From: DASPFV01 sp035620975
Lineage (GTDB): Bacteria > Acidobacteriota > Vicinamibacteria > Vicinamibacterales > 2-12-FULL-66-21
NCBI GenBank assembly: GCA_035620975.1
Contig: DASPFV010000100.1
Location: forward strand, 1-40,368
Direction: 5' to 3'
DNA: 40,368 nucleotides
The notes under the pieces were generated by a model. That model ran no database searches and was not told the DNA's origin. It was given only the letters and a program-made list of their open reading frames with translations. Below are positions 34,666 through 40,368 of the stretch, one piece after another. Positions within the stretch are counted from its first letter, which is position 1, and each line of letters opens with the position of its first letter. A program made the position numbers and the translations under genes.

Positions 34666-35355
34666 ATGATACTCTACGGCCAAATGCTGGCTTCGCAGAC
34701 CGTCGAGAACTATCTCAAGGCGATCTACGTCGCACAGGCGGCCCACGACGACCCCGAAGGGCTCGTCCCGATGGGACAGATCGCCACGGCACTCGGCGTC
34801 GTGCCCGGCACGGCCACGACGATGATCAAGACGCTGGCCGAGTCGGGGCTCGTGCGGTACGAACCCTATATGGGCGTACGGCTGACGCCGGGCGGCGAAC
34901 GGCTGGCCGCGCTCGTGCTGCGCCGGCATCGGCTCATCGAGCAGTTCCTCGTCCAGGTGCTGGGCATGAGCTGGACGGAAGTGCACGACGAAGCCGAACG
35001 GCTCGAGCATGCCGTCTCCGAGCGGCTGATCGATCGGATCGACGAGATGCTCGGTCGGCCGGCTGTCGACCCGCACGGCGATCCCATTCCGGGGCCCGAA
35101 GGGGAGTTGACGCCGAAGGCCTATGCCGATCTGCTCACCGCGCCGCTCGGCAGTTCGCTGGTCGTGACGCGCGTCACCGCGCAGGACGCCGAGTTCCTGA
35201 CGTTCGTGGAGCAGCACGACCTCAAGCCCGGGCAGGAAGTCCGGATCGAAGCGCGGGATCCGGCCTCCGACAGCGTCACCGTGAGGACCGGAAACGGCCG
35301 GGTCACGACGCTCGGGGCCCGGGCAGCCTCCAAGGTTCTGGTCTCGCAACCTTAA
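34666..35355 (+). CDS. DtxR/MntR-family metal-dependent regulator with C-terminal FeoA-like domain
   Basis: The 229-residue protein has a winged helix (about 8-75: TVENYLKAIYVAQ, MGQIATALGVVPGTATTMIKTLAESGLVRYE split by the recognition helix) and a dimerisation domain with candidate metal ligands H88, E92, H107, E111, E114 and H115 (VHDEAERLEHAVSE). A C-terminal FeoA/SH3-like domain spans about 155-229. The cysteine of IdeR/DtxR at the AxRxEH motif is glutamate (E111), as in MntR; the residue at the Met10/Asp8 position appears to be N15. A GGGAGG site precedes the ATG. It is 83 bp from the DtxR-FeoA fusion and probably regulates it. Confidence 0.9.
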   Translation: MILYGQMLASQTVENYLKAIYVAQAAHDDPEGLVPMGQIATALGVVPGTATTMIKTLAESGLVRYEPYMGVRLTPGGERLAALVLRRHRLIEQFLVQVLGMSWTEVHDEAERLEHAVSERLIDRIDEMLGRPAVDPHGDPIPGPEGELTPKAYADLLTAPLGSSLVVTRVTAQDAEFLTFVEQHDLKPGQEVRIEARDPASDSVTVRTGNGRVTTLGARAASKVLVSQP

Positions 35356-35391
35356 CGAGTCGATAGAGATAGCAGGTCACCCGAATGGACT

Positions 35392-35421
35392 TTGACTTCT
35401 GCCGTTCGTCTGCGCTATGAT
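35392..35421 (+). promoter_or_regulatory. Sigma-70-type promoter of the feo operon
   Basis: TTGACT (35392-35397) and TATGAT (35416-35421) are separated by 18 bp, each one mismatch from consensus. Transcription would start near 35428, only about 11 bases before the first ATG, leaving little room for a Shine-Dalgarno site. The -10 box overlaps the palindrome at 35417-35440. Confidence 0.75.
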
Positions 35422-35440
35422 TTTGAGTCGTCAAAATCAT
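35417..35440. promoter_or_regulatory. Perfect 24-bp palindrome, probable DtxR-family operator
   Basis: ATGATTTTGA (35417-35426), GTCG, TCAAAATCAT (35431-35440): ten-base arms with no mismatch. It covers the -10 box, the transcription start and the first two bases of the ATG. A bound repressor here would block RNA polymerase fully. The encoded DtxR-like proteins immediately upstream and downstream are the obvious candidates; the sequence is not the classic DtxR or MntR box. Confidence 0.75.
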
Positions 35441-36461
35441 GGTTTACCCGATTCTGTTCATCGCTGCCGTCCTCGTCGCCCTGGGGGTCGCCGCGGCATT
35501 CGTCCGCCGCGTCCGGCTGCGCGACGCGGTACGGAAGCGCGTGCGGACGGAGGACGCGCTCAAACATCTCTTCGATCAGCAGTACCGCGGCCGCCGGGCC
35601 TCGTTCGCCTCCCTCGGCGGCGTGCTCCGCCTCGACGACCGGAGCCTGATGCAACTGCTCGAGCGCATGCAGCAGCAGGGTCTCGTCGCCGCGCACGGAC
35701 AGGATTTCGAGCTCACAGGCGAGGGCCGGCGCGTGGCCGGCCAGATCGTGCGCGCCCATCGTCTGCTCGAGCGCTATTTCGCCGACGAGGCACGGCTGCC
35801 GCTCGGCCGTGTGCACGCCGCAGCGGAACGGGGAGAGCACGCGCTCACGCCGGATCAGGTCGACGCGCTCGACGCGTCGCTCGGGCACCCTCGCCTCGAT
35901 CCCCACGGCGACCCCATCCCGGGGCGCGACGGCCAGATCTCGCCGGCGCGCGATACACCCGTCACCGCCTGGACGGCGGGCCGCTACGGGCGCATCACGC
36001 ACCTCGAGGACGAACCGCCGCTGGCGTATGCGCAAATCCTGGCGGAGGGTCTGCAGATCGGGCAGATCGTCCGGATCCTGGAATCGACGCCCGAGCGCGT
36101 GGTGTTGAGCGACGACGAGCACGAGTACCGGCTGGCGCCGGCCGTCGCCGCCAACGTCTTTCTCGCGCCCGCCGGGAACCCCGCGGCCAGCGATCTCCGG
36201 CCGCTCTCGACGCTGCCGCACGGGCAGCCGGCGGCGGTCGTCGCGCTCGACGCGTCCTGCCAGGGATTCAGCCGGCGCCGCCTGATGGATCTCGGCTTCA
36301 CGCCCGGCGCGCGGATCGAGTCGGCGCTCGAGACGTTCGCGCGCGATCCGCGCGCGTATCGCGTGCGCGGCACGCTGGTGGCGCTGCGGCAGGATCAGGC
36401 GCGGCAGGTGCTCGTCCGGCCGATCGACGCGGAAGGCGGGCTTCAGGAGCAGGCGCAATGA
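35439..36461 (+). CDS. Membrane-tethered DtxR-like regulator fused to tandem FeoA domains
   Basis: The 340-residue protein starts with a transmembrane helix (MVYPILFIAAVLVALGVAAA). A DtxR-like winged helix (about 38-95), a metal-binding dimerisation region with RAHRLLERYF and RVHAAAERGEHAL (about 100-145) and the DPHGDPIPG motif shared with the upstream regulator follow. Two FeoA/SH3-like domains close it (about 172-245 and 252-332; the second has FSRRRLMDLGFTPGARIE). FeoA domains support FeoB in Fe(II) uptake. The fusion could sense Fe(II) at the membrane, modulate FeoB, or regulate DNA while anchored; which is not known. Its stop overlaps the feoB ATG. Confidence 0.82.
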   Translation: MVYPILFIAAVLVALGVAAAFVRRVRLRDAVRKRVRTEDALKHLFDQQYRGRRASFASLGGVLRLDDRSLMQLLERMQQQGLVAAHGQDFELTGEGRRVAGQIVRAHRLLERYFADEARLPLGRVHAAAERGEHALTPDQVDALDASLGHPRLDPHGDPIPGRDGQISPARDTPVTAWTAGRYGRITHLEDEPPLAYAQILAEGLQIGQIVRILESTPERVVLSDDEHEYRLAPAVAANVFLAPAGNPAASDLRPLSTLPHGQPAAVVALDASCQGFSRRRLMDLGFTPGARIESALETFARDPRAYRVRGTLVALRQDQARQVLVRPIDAEGGLQEQAQ

Positions 36462-37273
36462 GCGAACACAATTGCGAGACCTGCCCGGCCCACGCGCACC
36501 TGGCCCAGATGGGTCTCAGGGTGGATCGCTTCGACCGCGTGGTGGCGCTGGCGGGAAATCCGAACACGGGAAAGTCGACGCTCTTCAACGCCCTCACGGG
36601 ACTGAAGCAGCACACGGGCAACTGGCCCGGCAAGACGGTGACGCGTGCGGAGGGCGGCTTCCAGTTCAACAGCGTCCGCTACAAGCTGGTGGACCTTCCC
36701 GGTACGTACTCGCTGCTCTCCGCGTCGACCGACGAGGAGATTGCCCGCGACTTCCTCCTCTTCGGGACCCCCGACTGCACGATTGTCGTCGCCGACGCCA
36801 CGGCGCTCGAGCGCAACCTGAACCTCGTTCTGCAGGTTCTGGAGATCACCGACAGGGCGGTGGTGGCGGTGAACCTGATGGACGAGGCGCGCCGCAAGGG
36901 CATCGAAGTCGACGTGCGCAGCCTCGCGCGGGATCTCGGAGTGCCGGCGATTCCGGTCGTGGCGCGGACGGGCGAGGGCCTGCACGGCCTCCTGAGCGCC
37001 GTGGAGGGCGTGACCACCGGATCGATCGGCACGAGGCCACGGCGGTCCGAAGGCACGCCGGAGTTCAACGCGGCCATCTCGGAGCTCGTGCCGATGATCG
37101 AAGCCGCGGCACCCGGGGTCCCGAACGCGCGCTGGATTGCGATCCGGCTGCTCGACGGCGACGGCCGTGTCGAGCGGGCCCTCCGGACGGGCGAGCTGGC
37201 CGCGCTCGTGGCGCGGCAGCAGCGTCCGGACGATCGGTTCAGCAGGAAGATCGCGCTGCAGGGAGCCCAATGA
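36458..37273 (+). CDS. feoB: FeoB G-domain protein (split FeoB, N-terminal part)
   Basis: The 271-residue soluble protein is the GTPase half of the ferrous iron transporter. G1 is GNPNTGKST (33-41), G3 DLPG (79-82), and G4 NLMD (139-142). The GLKQHTGNWPGKTV switch region is FeoB-specific. A helical GDI-like tail follows (about 190-271). The N-terminal CETC and histidines (MSEHNCETCPAHAH) may bind metal. In most bacteria this domain is fused to the membrane part, which here is a separate overlapping gene. Confidence 0.93.
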   Translation: MSEHNCETCPAHAHLAQMGLRVDRFDRVVALAGNPNTGKSTLFNALTGLKQHTGNWPGKTVTRAEGGFQFNSVRYKLVDLPGTYSLLSASTDEEIARDFLLFGTPDCTIVVADATALERNLNLVLQVLEITDRAVVAVNLMDEARRKGIEVDVRSLARDLGVPAIPVVARTGEGLHGLLSAVEGVTTGSIGTRPRRSEGTPEFNAAISELVPMIEAAAPGVPNARWIAIRLLDGDGRVERALRTGELAALVARQQRPDDRFSRKIALQGAQ

Positions 37274-38730
37274 CCACCAACAGCACCGCCCTGCCGCTCG
37301 CGGGCGTTCCGCCGGCGGCGCCGGGCGCCGAGGCGAGCCGCGCGCCGGATCCCGACGCGGTCATCCGCCGCGCGGAGGAGCTGCGCCGCGGGCTCACCGG
37401 CAACTTCCGCGACGAAGCGGTCAGTTCCATCTATGCAGAAGCCGAGCGGCTGTCGCGCCGGGTCGTCCGCCGCGAGGGGGCCCGTGCGCTCGACTGGGAT
37501 CAGCGCGTCGACCGCCTCGTCACTTCGCCGGTCTTCGGCCTTCCGCTGATGCTCGTCATCCTGTCGGCCGTGTTCTGGCTGACGATTGCCGGCGCGAACG
37601 TGCCGTCCGCGATGCTGGCGACCGCGTTCTTCTGGTTCGAGGATCACGCGGTCGCGCTGTTCGATCGGCTCGGCTCGCCGTGGTGGCTGACCGGGTTCGT
37701 GTGGCACGGCGTCTACCGCGGGCTGGCATGGGTGGTGAGCGTGATGCTGCCGCCGATGGCCATCTTCTTTCCGCTCTTCACCATCCTGGAGGATCTGGGC
37801 TACCTGCCCCGGGTGGCGTTCAACCTGGACTTCCTCTTCCGGCGTGCCGGCGCGCACGGGAAGCAGGCGCTCACGATGGCCATGGGGTTCGGGTGCAATG
37901 CGGCCGGCGTGATTGCCACGCGGGTGATCGATTCGCCGCGCGAGCGCCTGGTGGCCATCCTCACCAACAACTTCGTTCCGTGCAACGGGCGCTTCCCGAC
38001 GCTCATCATGGTCGCGACGATCTTCGTGGCCGCCGCGTTCCCGCCTGTCGTCGCCTCTCTCGCCGCGGCCGGCGCCGTGGTGGGCATCGTGGTGCTCGGC
38101 GTGGCGTTCACCCTGCTGATGTCGTGGCTCCTCTCGCGAACCGTCCTGAGGGGTGAGGCCTCGGCGTTTACGCTGGAGCTGCCGCCCTACCGGCGACCGG
38201 GCGTCATGCGCATCCTCTACACCTCGCTCATCGACCGCACGCTGTTCGTGCTCTGGCGGGCGATGCTGACGGCGGCGCCGGCCGGCGCGGTCATCTGGCT
38301 GCTCGGGAACATCCACGTGAACGGCACCAGCCTCGCGACGCTCTCGGCGGACGCACTGGGGCCGCTCGGAAATGCCATCGGCCTCGACGGCGTGATCCTG
38401 CTGGCGTACGTGATTGCCATTCCGGCCAACGAGATCGTGGTGCCCACCATGCTGATGGTATACATGGGCGCCGGGATGATGACGGAGCTCGAATCGATGT
38501 CGGAGCTGCGGACGCTGCTCGTCGATCAGAACGGCTGGACCATGCTGACCGCCGTCAACCTGATGCTCTTCGCTCTCCTGCACAACCCGTGCGCGACGAC
38601 GATCATCACGATCTACAAGGAGACGCTGAGCGCGCGCTGGGCGGCGCTCGGCGCGCTCCTGCCGCTCGTCGTCGCGTTCCTCGTGACGTTCCTGACCGCC
38701 AGCGCCGCCCGGCTGTTCGGGTGGATCTGA
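37270..38730 (+). CDS. feoB: FeoB membrane permease (split FeoB, C-terminal part)
   Basis: The 486-residue protein holds the transport core, with about eight to ten helices and two Gate domains. Motifs are PPMAIFFPLFTILEDLGYLP, AMGFGCNAAGVIATRVID, NNFVPCNGRFPTLI and the C-terminal LLHNPCATTIITIYKE, which carry the conserved cysteines of FeoB pores. The first ~85 residues form a cytoplasmic helical linker (RRAEELRRGLTGNFRDEAVS, related to the usual FeoB middle region). Translation is coupled to the G-domain gene by ATGA. No FeoC is present. Confidence 0.93.
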   Translation: MTTNSTALPLAGVPPAAPGAEASRAPDPDAVIRRAEELRRGLTGNFRDEAVSSIYAEAERLSRRVVRREGARALDWDQRVDRLVTSPVFGLPLMLVILSAVFWLTIAGANVPSAMLATAFFWFEDHAVALFDRLGSPWWLTGFVWHGVYRGLAWVVSVMLPPMAIFFPLFTILEDLGYLPRVAFNLDFLFRRAGAHGKQALTMAMGFGCNAAGVIATRVIDSPRERLVAILTNNFVPCNGRFPTLIMVATIFVAAAFPPVVASLAAAGAVVGIVVLGVAFTLLMSWLLSRTVLRGEASAFTLELPPYRRPGVMRILYTSLIDRTLFVLWRAMLTAAPAGAVIWLLGNIHVNGTSLATLSADALGPLGNAIGLDGVILLAYVIAIPANEIVVPTMLMVYMGAGMMTELESMSELRTLLVDQNGWTMLTAVNLMLFALLHNPCATTIITIYKETLSARWAALGALLPLVVAFLVTFLTASAARLFGWI

Positions 38731-38736
38731 ACCCGG

Positions 38737-38810
38737 CTTCCGGGTTCCTGGTTCAGGGTTCAGGATTCCAGGTCGGTTCCTGGTTCCGGGTTCCTGGTTC
38801 CAGGTTCAGC
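38737..38810. repeat. GGTTCCTGGTTC-type tandem repeats
   Basis: About seven degenerate copies of GGTTCCTGGTTC / GGTTCCGGGTTC fill most of the gap between feoB and queD, which are convergent. Similar tracts occur near 24.24 kb. Such arrays are probably dispersed intergenic repeats; the function is unknown. Confidence 0.75.
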
Positions 38811-38824
38811 GCGACGCAAGACGA

Positions 38825-39229
38825 TCAGTCTGCCCGATACTCCGCGAAGGAGCTGGGCGTCTCCCACACCCGCACCGCGACGACCGGCAGGCCCAGCTCG
38901 CGCGCCTGATCGAAGATCAGCCGCGCGATGCGCTCGACGGTCGGATTGCTCTCGAGCAGGTACATCGGCTCGCCGAGCTTCCGGAGCGGCGCGACCAGCG
39001 GGTCGTCCTCGCGCAATATCATCTTGTGATCGAGCTCGCGGTCGATCCAGCCTTTGACCAGACGCTTGATGTCGGCGAAATCCGCGACCATGTTGCGGCG
39101 ATCCAGGTGCCCTGTGCGGACGTCGACCTCGGCGATCGCGTTGTGCCCGTGAGGATGCTTGCAGACGCCGTCGTAGTCGAGCAGGCGATGGCCGTAGCAG
39201 AACTCGATGCGCTTCGTGACGAGATACAT
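38825..39229 (-). CDS. queD: 6-carboxy-5,6,7,8-tetrahydropterin synthase (QueD)
   Basis: The 134-residue enzyme converts dihydroneopterin triphosphate to carboxytetrahydropterin in 7-deazaguanine (queuosine) synthesis. Zinc ligands are H14 (FCYGHRL), H27 and H29 (CKHPHGHN) with catalytic C23, and the C-terminal VRVWETPSSFAEY carries the substrate-binding glutamate. It is divergent from queC. The adjacent deazaguanine gene supports QueD over a sepiapterin-type PTPS. Confidence 0.92.
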   Translation of the reverse strand: MYLVTKRIEFCYGHRLLDYDGVCKHPHGHNAIAEVDVRTGHLDRRNMVADFADIKRLVKGWIDRELDHKMILREDDPLVAPLRKLGEPMYLLESNPTVERIARLIFDQARELGLPVVAVRVWETPSSFAEYRAD

Positions 39230-39236
39230 GACCCAG

Positions 39237-39917
39237 ATGATGCCGGACGCCTTCGACGCAGATCAAGCGACCGCCGTGCTGTTCTCCGGCGGCCTCGACA
39301 GCGCCGTGCTGCTCGCGCAGGCCGCGTCCCGCGGGCCGGTCCAGCCGCTCTACATCAGCGTGGGACTCGCCTGGGAGGACGAGGAGCTCGCGACGGCTCG
39401 CCAACTGATCCAGGCGATGCCGTTCGGGCGCAGGACCCGGCCGCTCGCCTCGCTGCGCTTCGACATGACGGACGTGTACACGGCCTCCCACTGGGCCGTA
39501 CGCGGCGACCCGCCGGCTTACGACACGCCCGACGAGGAGGTGTACCTCGAGGGACGCAACATCGTGCTGCTCGCGAAGGCGGGGGTGTTCATGCGGCGAG
39601 CGAACATCGCGCGGGTGCTCATCGGACCGCTCGCCGGCAATCCCTTTCCGGACGCGACCGCGGAGTTCTTCGACGCGATGTCACGCGCCCTCTCGACCGG
39701 GCTGGCAGAATCGGTTGCCATCGAGGCGCCCTTCGCGAAGCTGCACAAGGCCGACGTCATCCGGCTCGGCGCGCGGCTCGGCGTTCCGTTCGAGCTGACG
39801 CTCTCGTGCATGCGGCCGGCAGCAGGTGTACACTGCGGCCGCTGCAGCAAATGTCGCGAGCGCATCGAGGCGTTCCGCGACGCCGGCATCGCTGATCCAG
39901 CGGCCTACGCCGACTGA
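39237..39917 (+). CDS. queC: 7-cyano-7-deazaguanine synthase-like protein (QueC)
   Basis: QueC turns 7-carboxy-7-deazaguanine into preQ0 using ATP and ammonia. The ~226-residue protein has the PP-loop VLFSGGLDSAVLLA. Its family C-terminus has APFAKLHKADVIRLGARLG and four zinc cysteines in SCMRPAAGVHCGRCSKCRER. The middle (YTASHWAVRGDPPAYDTPDEEVYLEGRN split) is less typical but keeps the EGRN motif. Start choice is open: ATG at 39237, 39240 or 39228; the last would overlap the queD start. Confidence 0.88.
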   Translation: MMPDAFDADQATAVLFSGGLDSAVLLAQAASRGPVQPLYISVGLAWEDEELATARQLIQAMPFGRRTRPLASLRFDMTDVYTASHWAVRGDPPAYDTPDEEVYLEGRNIVLLAKAGVFMRRANIARVLIGPLAGNPFPDATAEFFDAMSRALSTGLAESVAIEAPFAKLHKADVIRLGARLGVPFELTLSCMRPAAGVHCGRCSKCRERIEAFRDAGIADPAAYAD

Positions 39918-40042
39918 CTGCGCGATTCAGGTGTGCTGCTTCGAAGGACGGTGCGGCCCGAGCGGCCCAACAAGCGCGTGCGGCTCCACGTGCGCCGGAG
40001 CACCGAGGCCGCCAACGGGCGCGGGGCCACGGTGCAGGCCAT
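39918..40042. other. Short convergent intergenic region
   Basis: The gap between the queC stop and the DUF4097 stop holds no supported gene and no clear terminator hairpin with a T-run. Confidence 0.5.
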
Positions 40043-40368
40043 TCAGGAACGCCGGAGCCGGATTGTACCGTCGCCGGTCCTGATTCGCAGGCGCTTCCCG
40101 CCGTCGCCGAGACGGCCCTTCAGCGTGCGCCGATCGCGCTCGCGATCCTGGCTCTCGCCCGCAGCGATGAGGTCGAGATCGTTCCGGATGGCCCCGTCGC
40201 CGGTGTGGGCGTCGAGCTCGGCCCCGAAACGCTCGGGAAGATAGAGTGTAATCCCGCCGTCGCCGGTCGTGATCTCCCAGTCCTCGGCCATCCGGCTCGC
40301 AGGCTCCGCGCGGTAGACGATGGATCCGTCGCGGGTGTGCAGCTTCAGCGCCTCGAGGCGCCCGGCCA
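40043..40368 (-). CDS. DUF4097-type beta-helix protein, C-terminal part (truncated by window)
   Basis: An open frame enters from the right edge and stops at 40043-40045, giving about 107 residues. It is built of repeats centred on GDG or RDGSI turns: LHTRDGSIVYR, WEITTGDGGITLYLP, DAHTGDGAIRND, GRLGDGGKRLRIRTGDGTIRL. This pattern is typical of DUF4097 (putative adhesin) domains, which form short beta-helices and usually follow a signal peptide. The internal ATG at 40291 is not the start, because the repeat pattern continues upstream. Function unknown. Confidence 0.75.
   Translation of the reverse strand, partial: AGRLEALKLHTRDGSIVYRAEPASRMAEDWEITTGDGGITLYLPERFGAELDAHTGDGAIRNDLDLIAAGESQDRERDRRTLKGRLGDGGKRLRIRTGDGTIRLRRS

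Noticed and set aside
36679..38583. 634-codon minus-strand frame opposite feoB
   Set aside because: It is a high-GC antisense shadow rich in Arg/His/Gly; the plus-strand FeoB motifs are unambiguous.
39933..40244. 103-codon plus-strand frame after queC
   Set aside because: Most of it is antisense to the DUF4097 repeats, which have clear protein-level periodicity; the Arg-rich translation has no supporting motif.

Overview
The window is a high-GC (roughly two-thirds G+C), gene-dense bacterial chromosome segment. Menaquinone synthesis by the futalosine route, a TonB-dependent receptor with an N-terminal carboxypeptidase-regulatory-like domain, a PilT-like ATPase and short CACGGACGAA tandem repeats suggest a Gram-negative organism, perhaps an Acidobacteriota (Vicinamibacteria-like) lineage. 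That placement is inference from gene content; no rRNA or marker phylogeny was available.

Layout. 1-1.8 kb is a mobile-element scrapyard: the C-terminal tail of an RHS-type protein, a nonsense-interrupted IS transposase remnant and a complete IS256-family element with 28-bp terminal inverted repeats. 1.8-5.4 kb (minus strand) holds a Mn-type superoxide dismutase, quinolinate synthase (nadA), aminofutalosine synthase (mqnE) and a YjbQ-family protein. 5.4-11.2 kb (plus) is a vitamin B12 uptake operon, btuB-btuD-btuC-btuF, behind a cobalamin riboswitch, ending in a decayed Dph6-like ATP-pyrophosphatase start. 11.2-15 kb (plus) is a tightly coupled trio: a membrane-anchored double-PDZ protein and two CPA-type antiporter-like membrane proteins. 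15-24.2 kb (minus) is a large Fe-S cluster operon: MoeB-rhodanese, then sufA, sufB, sufC, sufD, sufS, sufU, sufT, an IscR-type regulator and a second cysteine desulfurase.

24.3-30.2 kb holds rmuC, a SIMPL-domain exported protein, a PLP aminotransferase coupled to a homoserine-dehydrogenase-like enzyme, a small glutaredoxin and a CaiB-type CoA-transferase. The glutaredoxin is the standout gene. Its frame runs through an in-frame TGA exactly where the first cysteine of the CxxC motif should be, and a two-part hairpin follows at the spacing of a bacterial SECIS. It is therefore very likely a selenoprotein whose first third ordinary annotation would miss.

30.2-34.7 kb (minus) has a GC-rich intergenic stretch with hairpins and a G-quadruplex motif, a small unknown gene, a PilT-like ATPase with a duplicated N-terminal domain separated by a ~400-residue Ala/Pro/Glu-rich linker, and a UbiE/MenG methyltransferase. 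34.7-38.7 kb (plus) is a ferrous-iron module: a DtxR/MntR-like regulator, a membrane-tethered DtxR-FeoA fusion, and FeoB split into separate G-domain and membrane genes. A consensus-like promoter and a perfect 24-bp palindrome sit directly at the start of the fusion gene. 38.8-40 kb is a divergent queD/queC pair with touching start codons, and the window ends inside a DUF4097-type gene.

Metal and redox handling recurs: B12 import, Fe(II) import with DtxR-type control, Fe-S assembly with IscR control, Mn-type SOD, and a probable selenoprotein thiol oxidoreductase. No rRNA, tRNA, CRISPR array or classical hairpin-plus-T-run terminator was seen.
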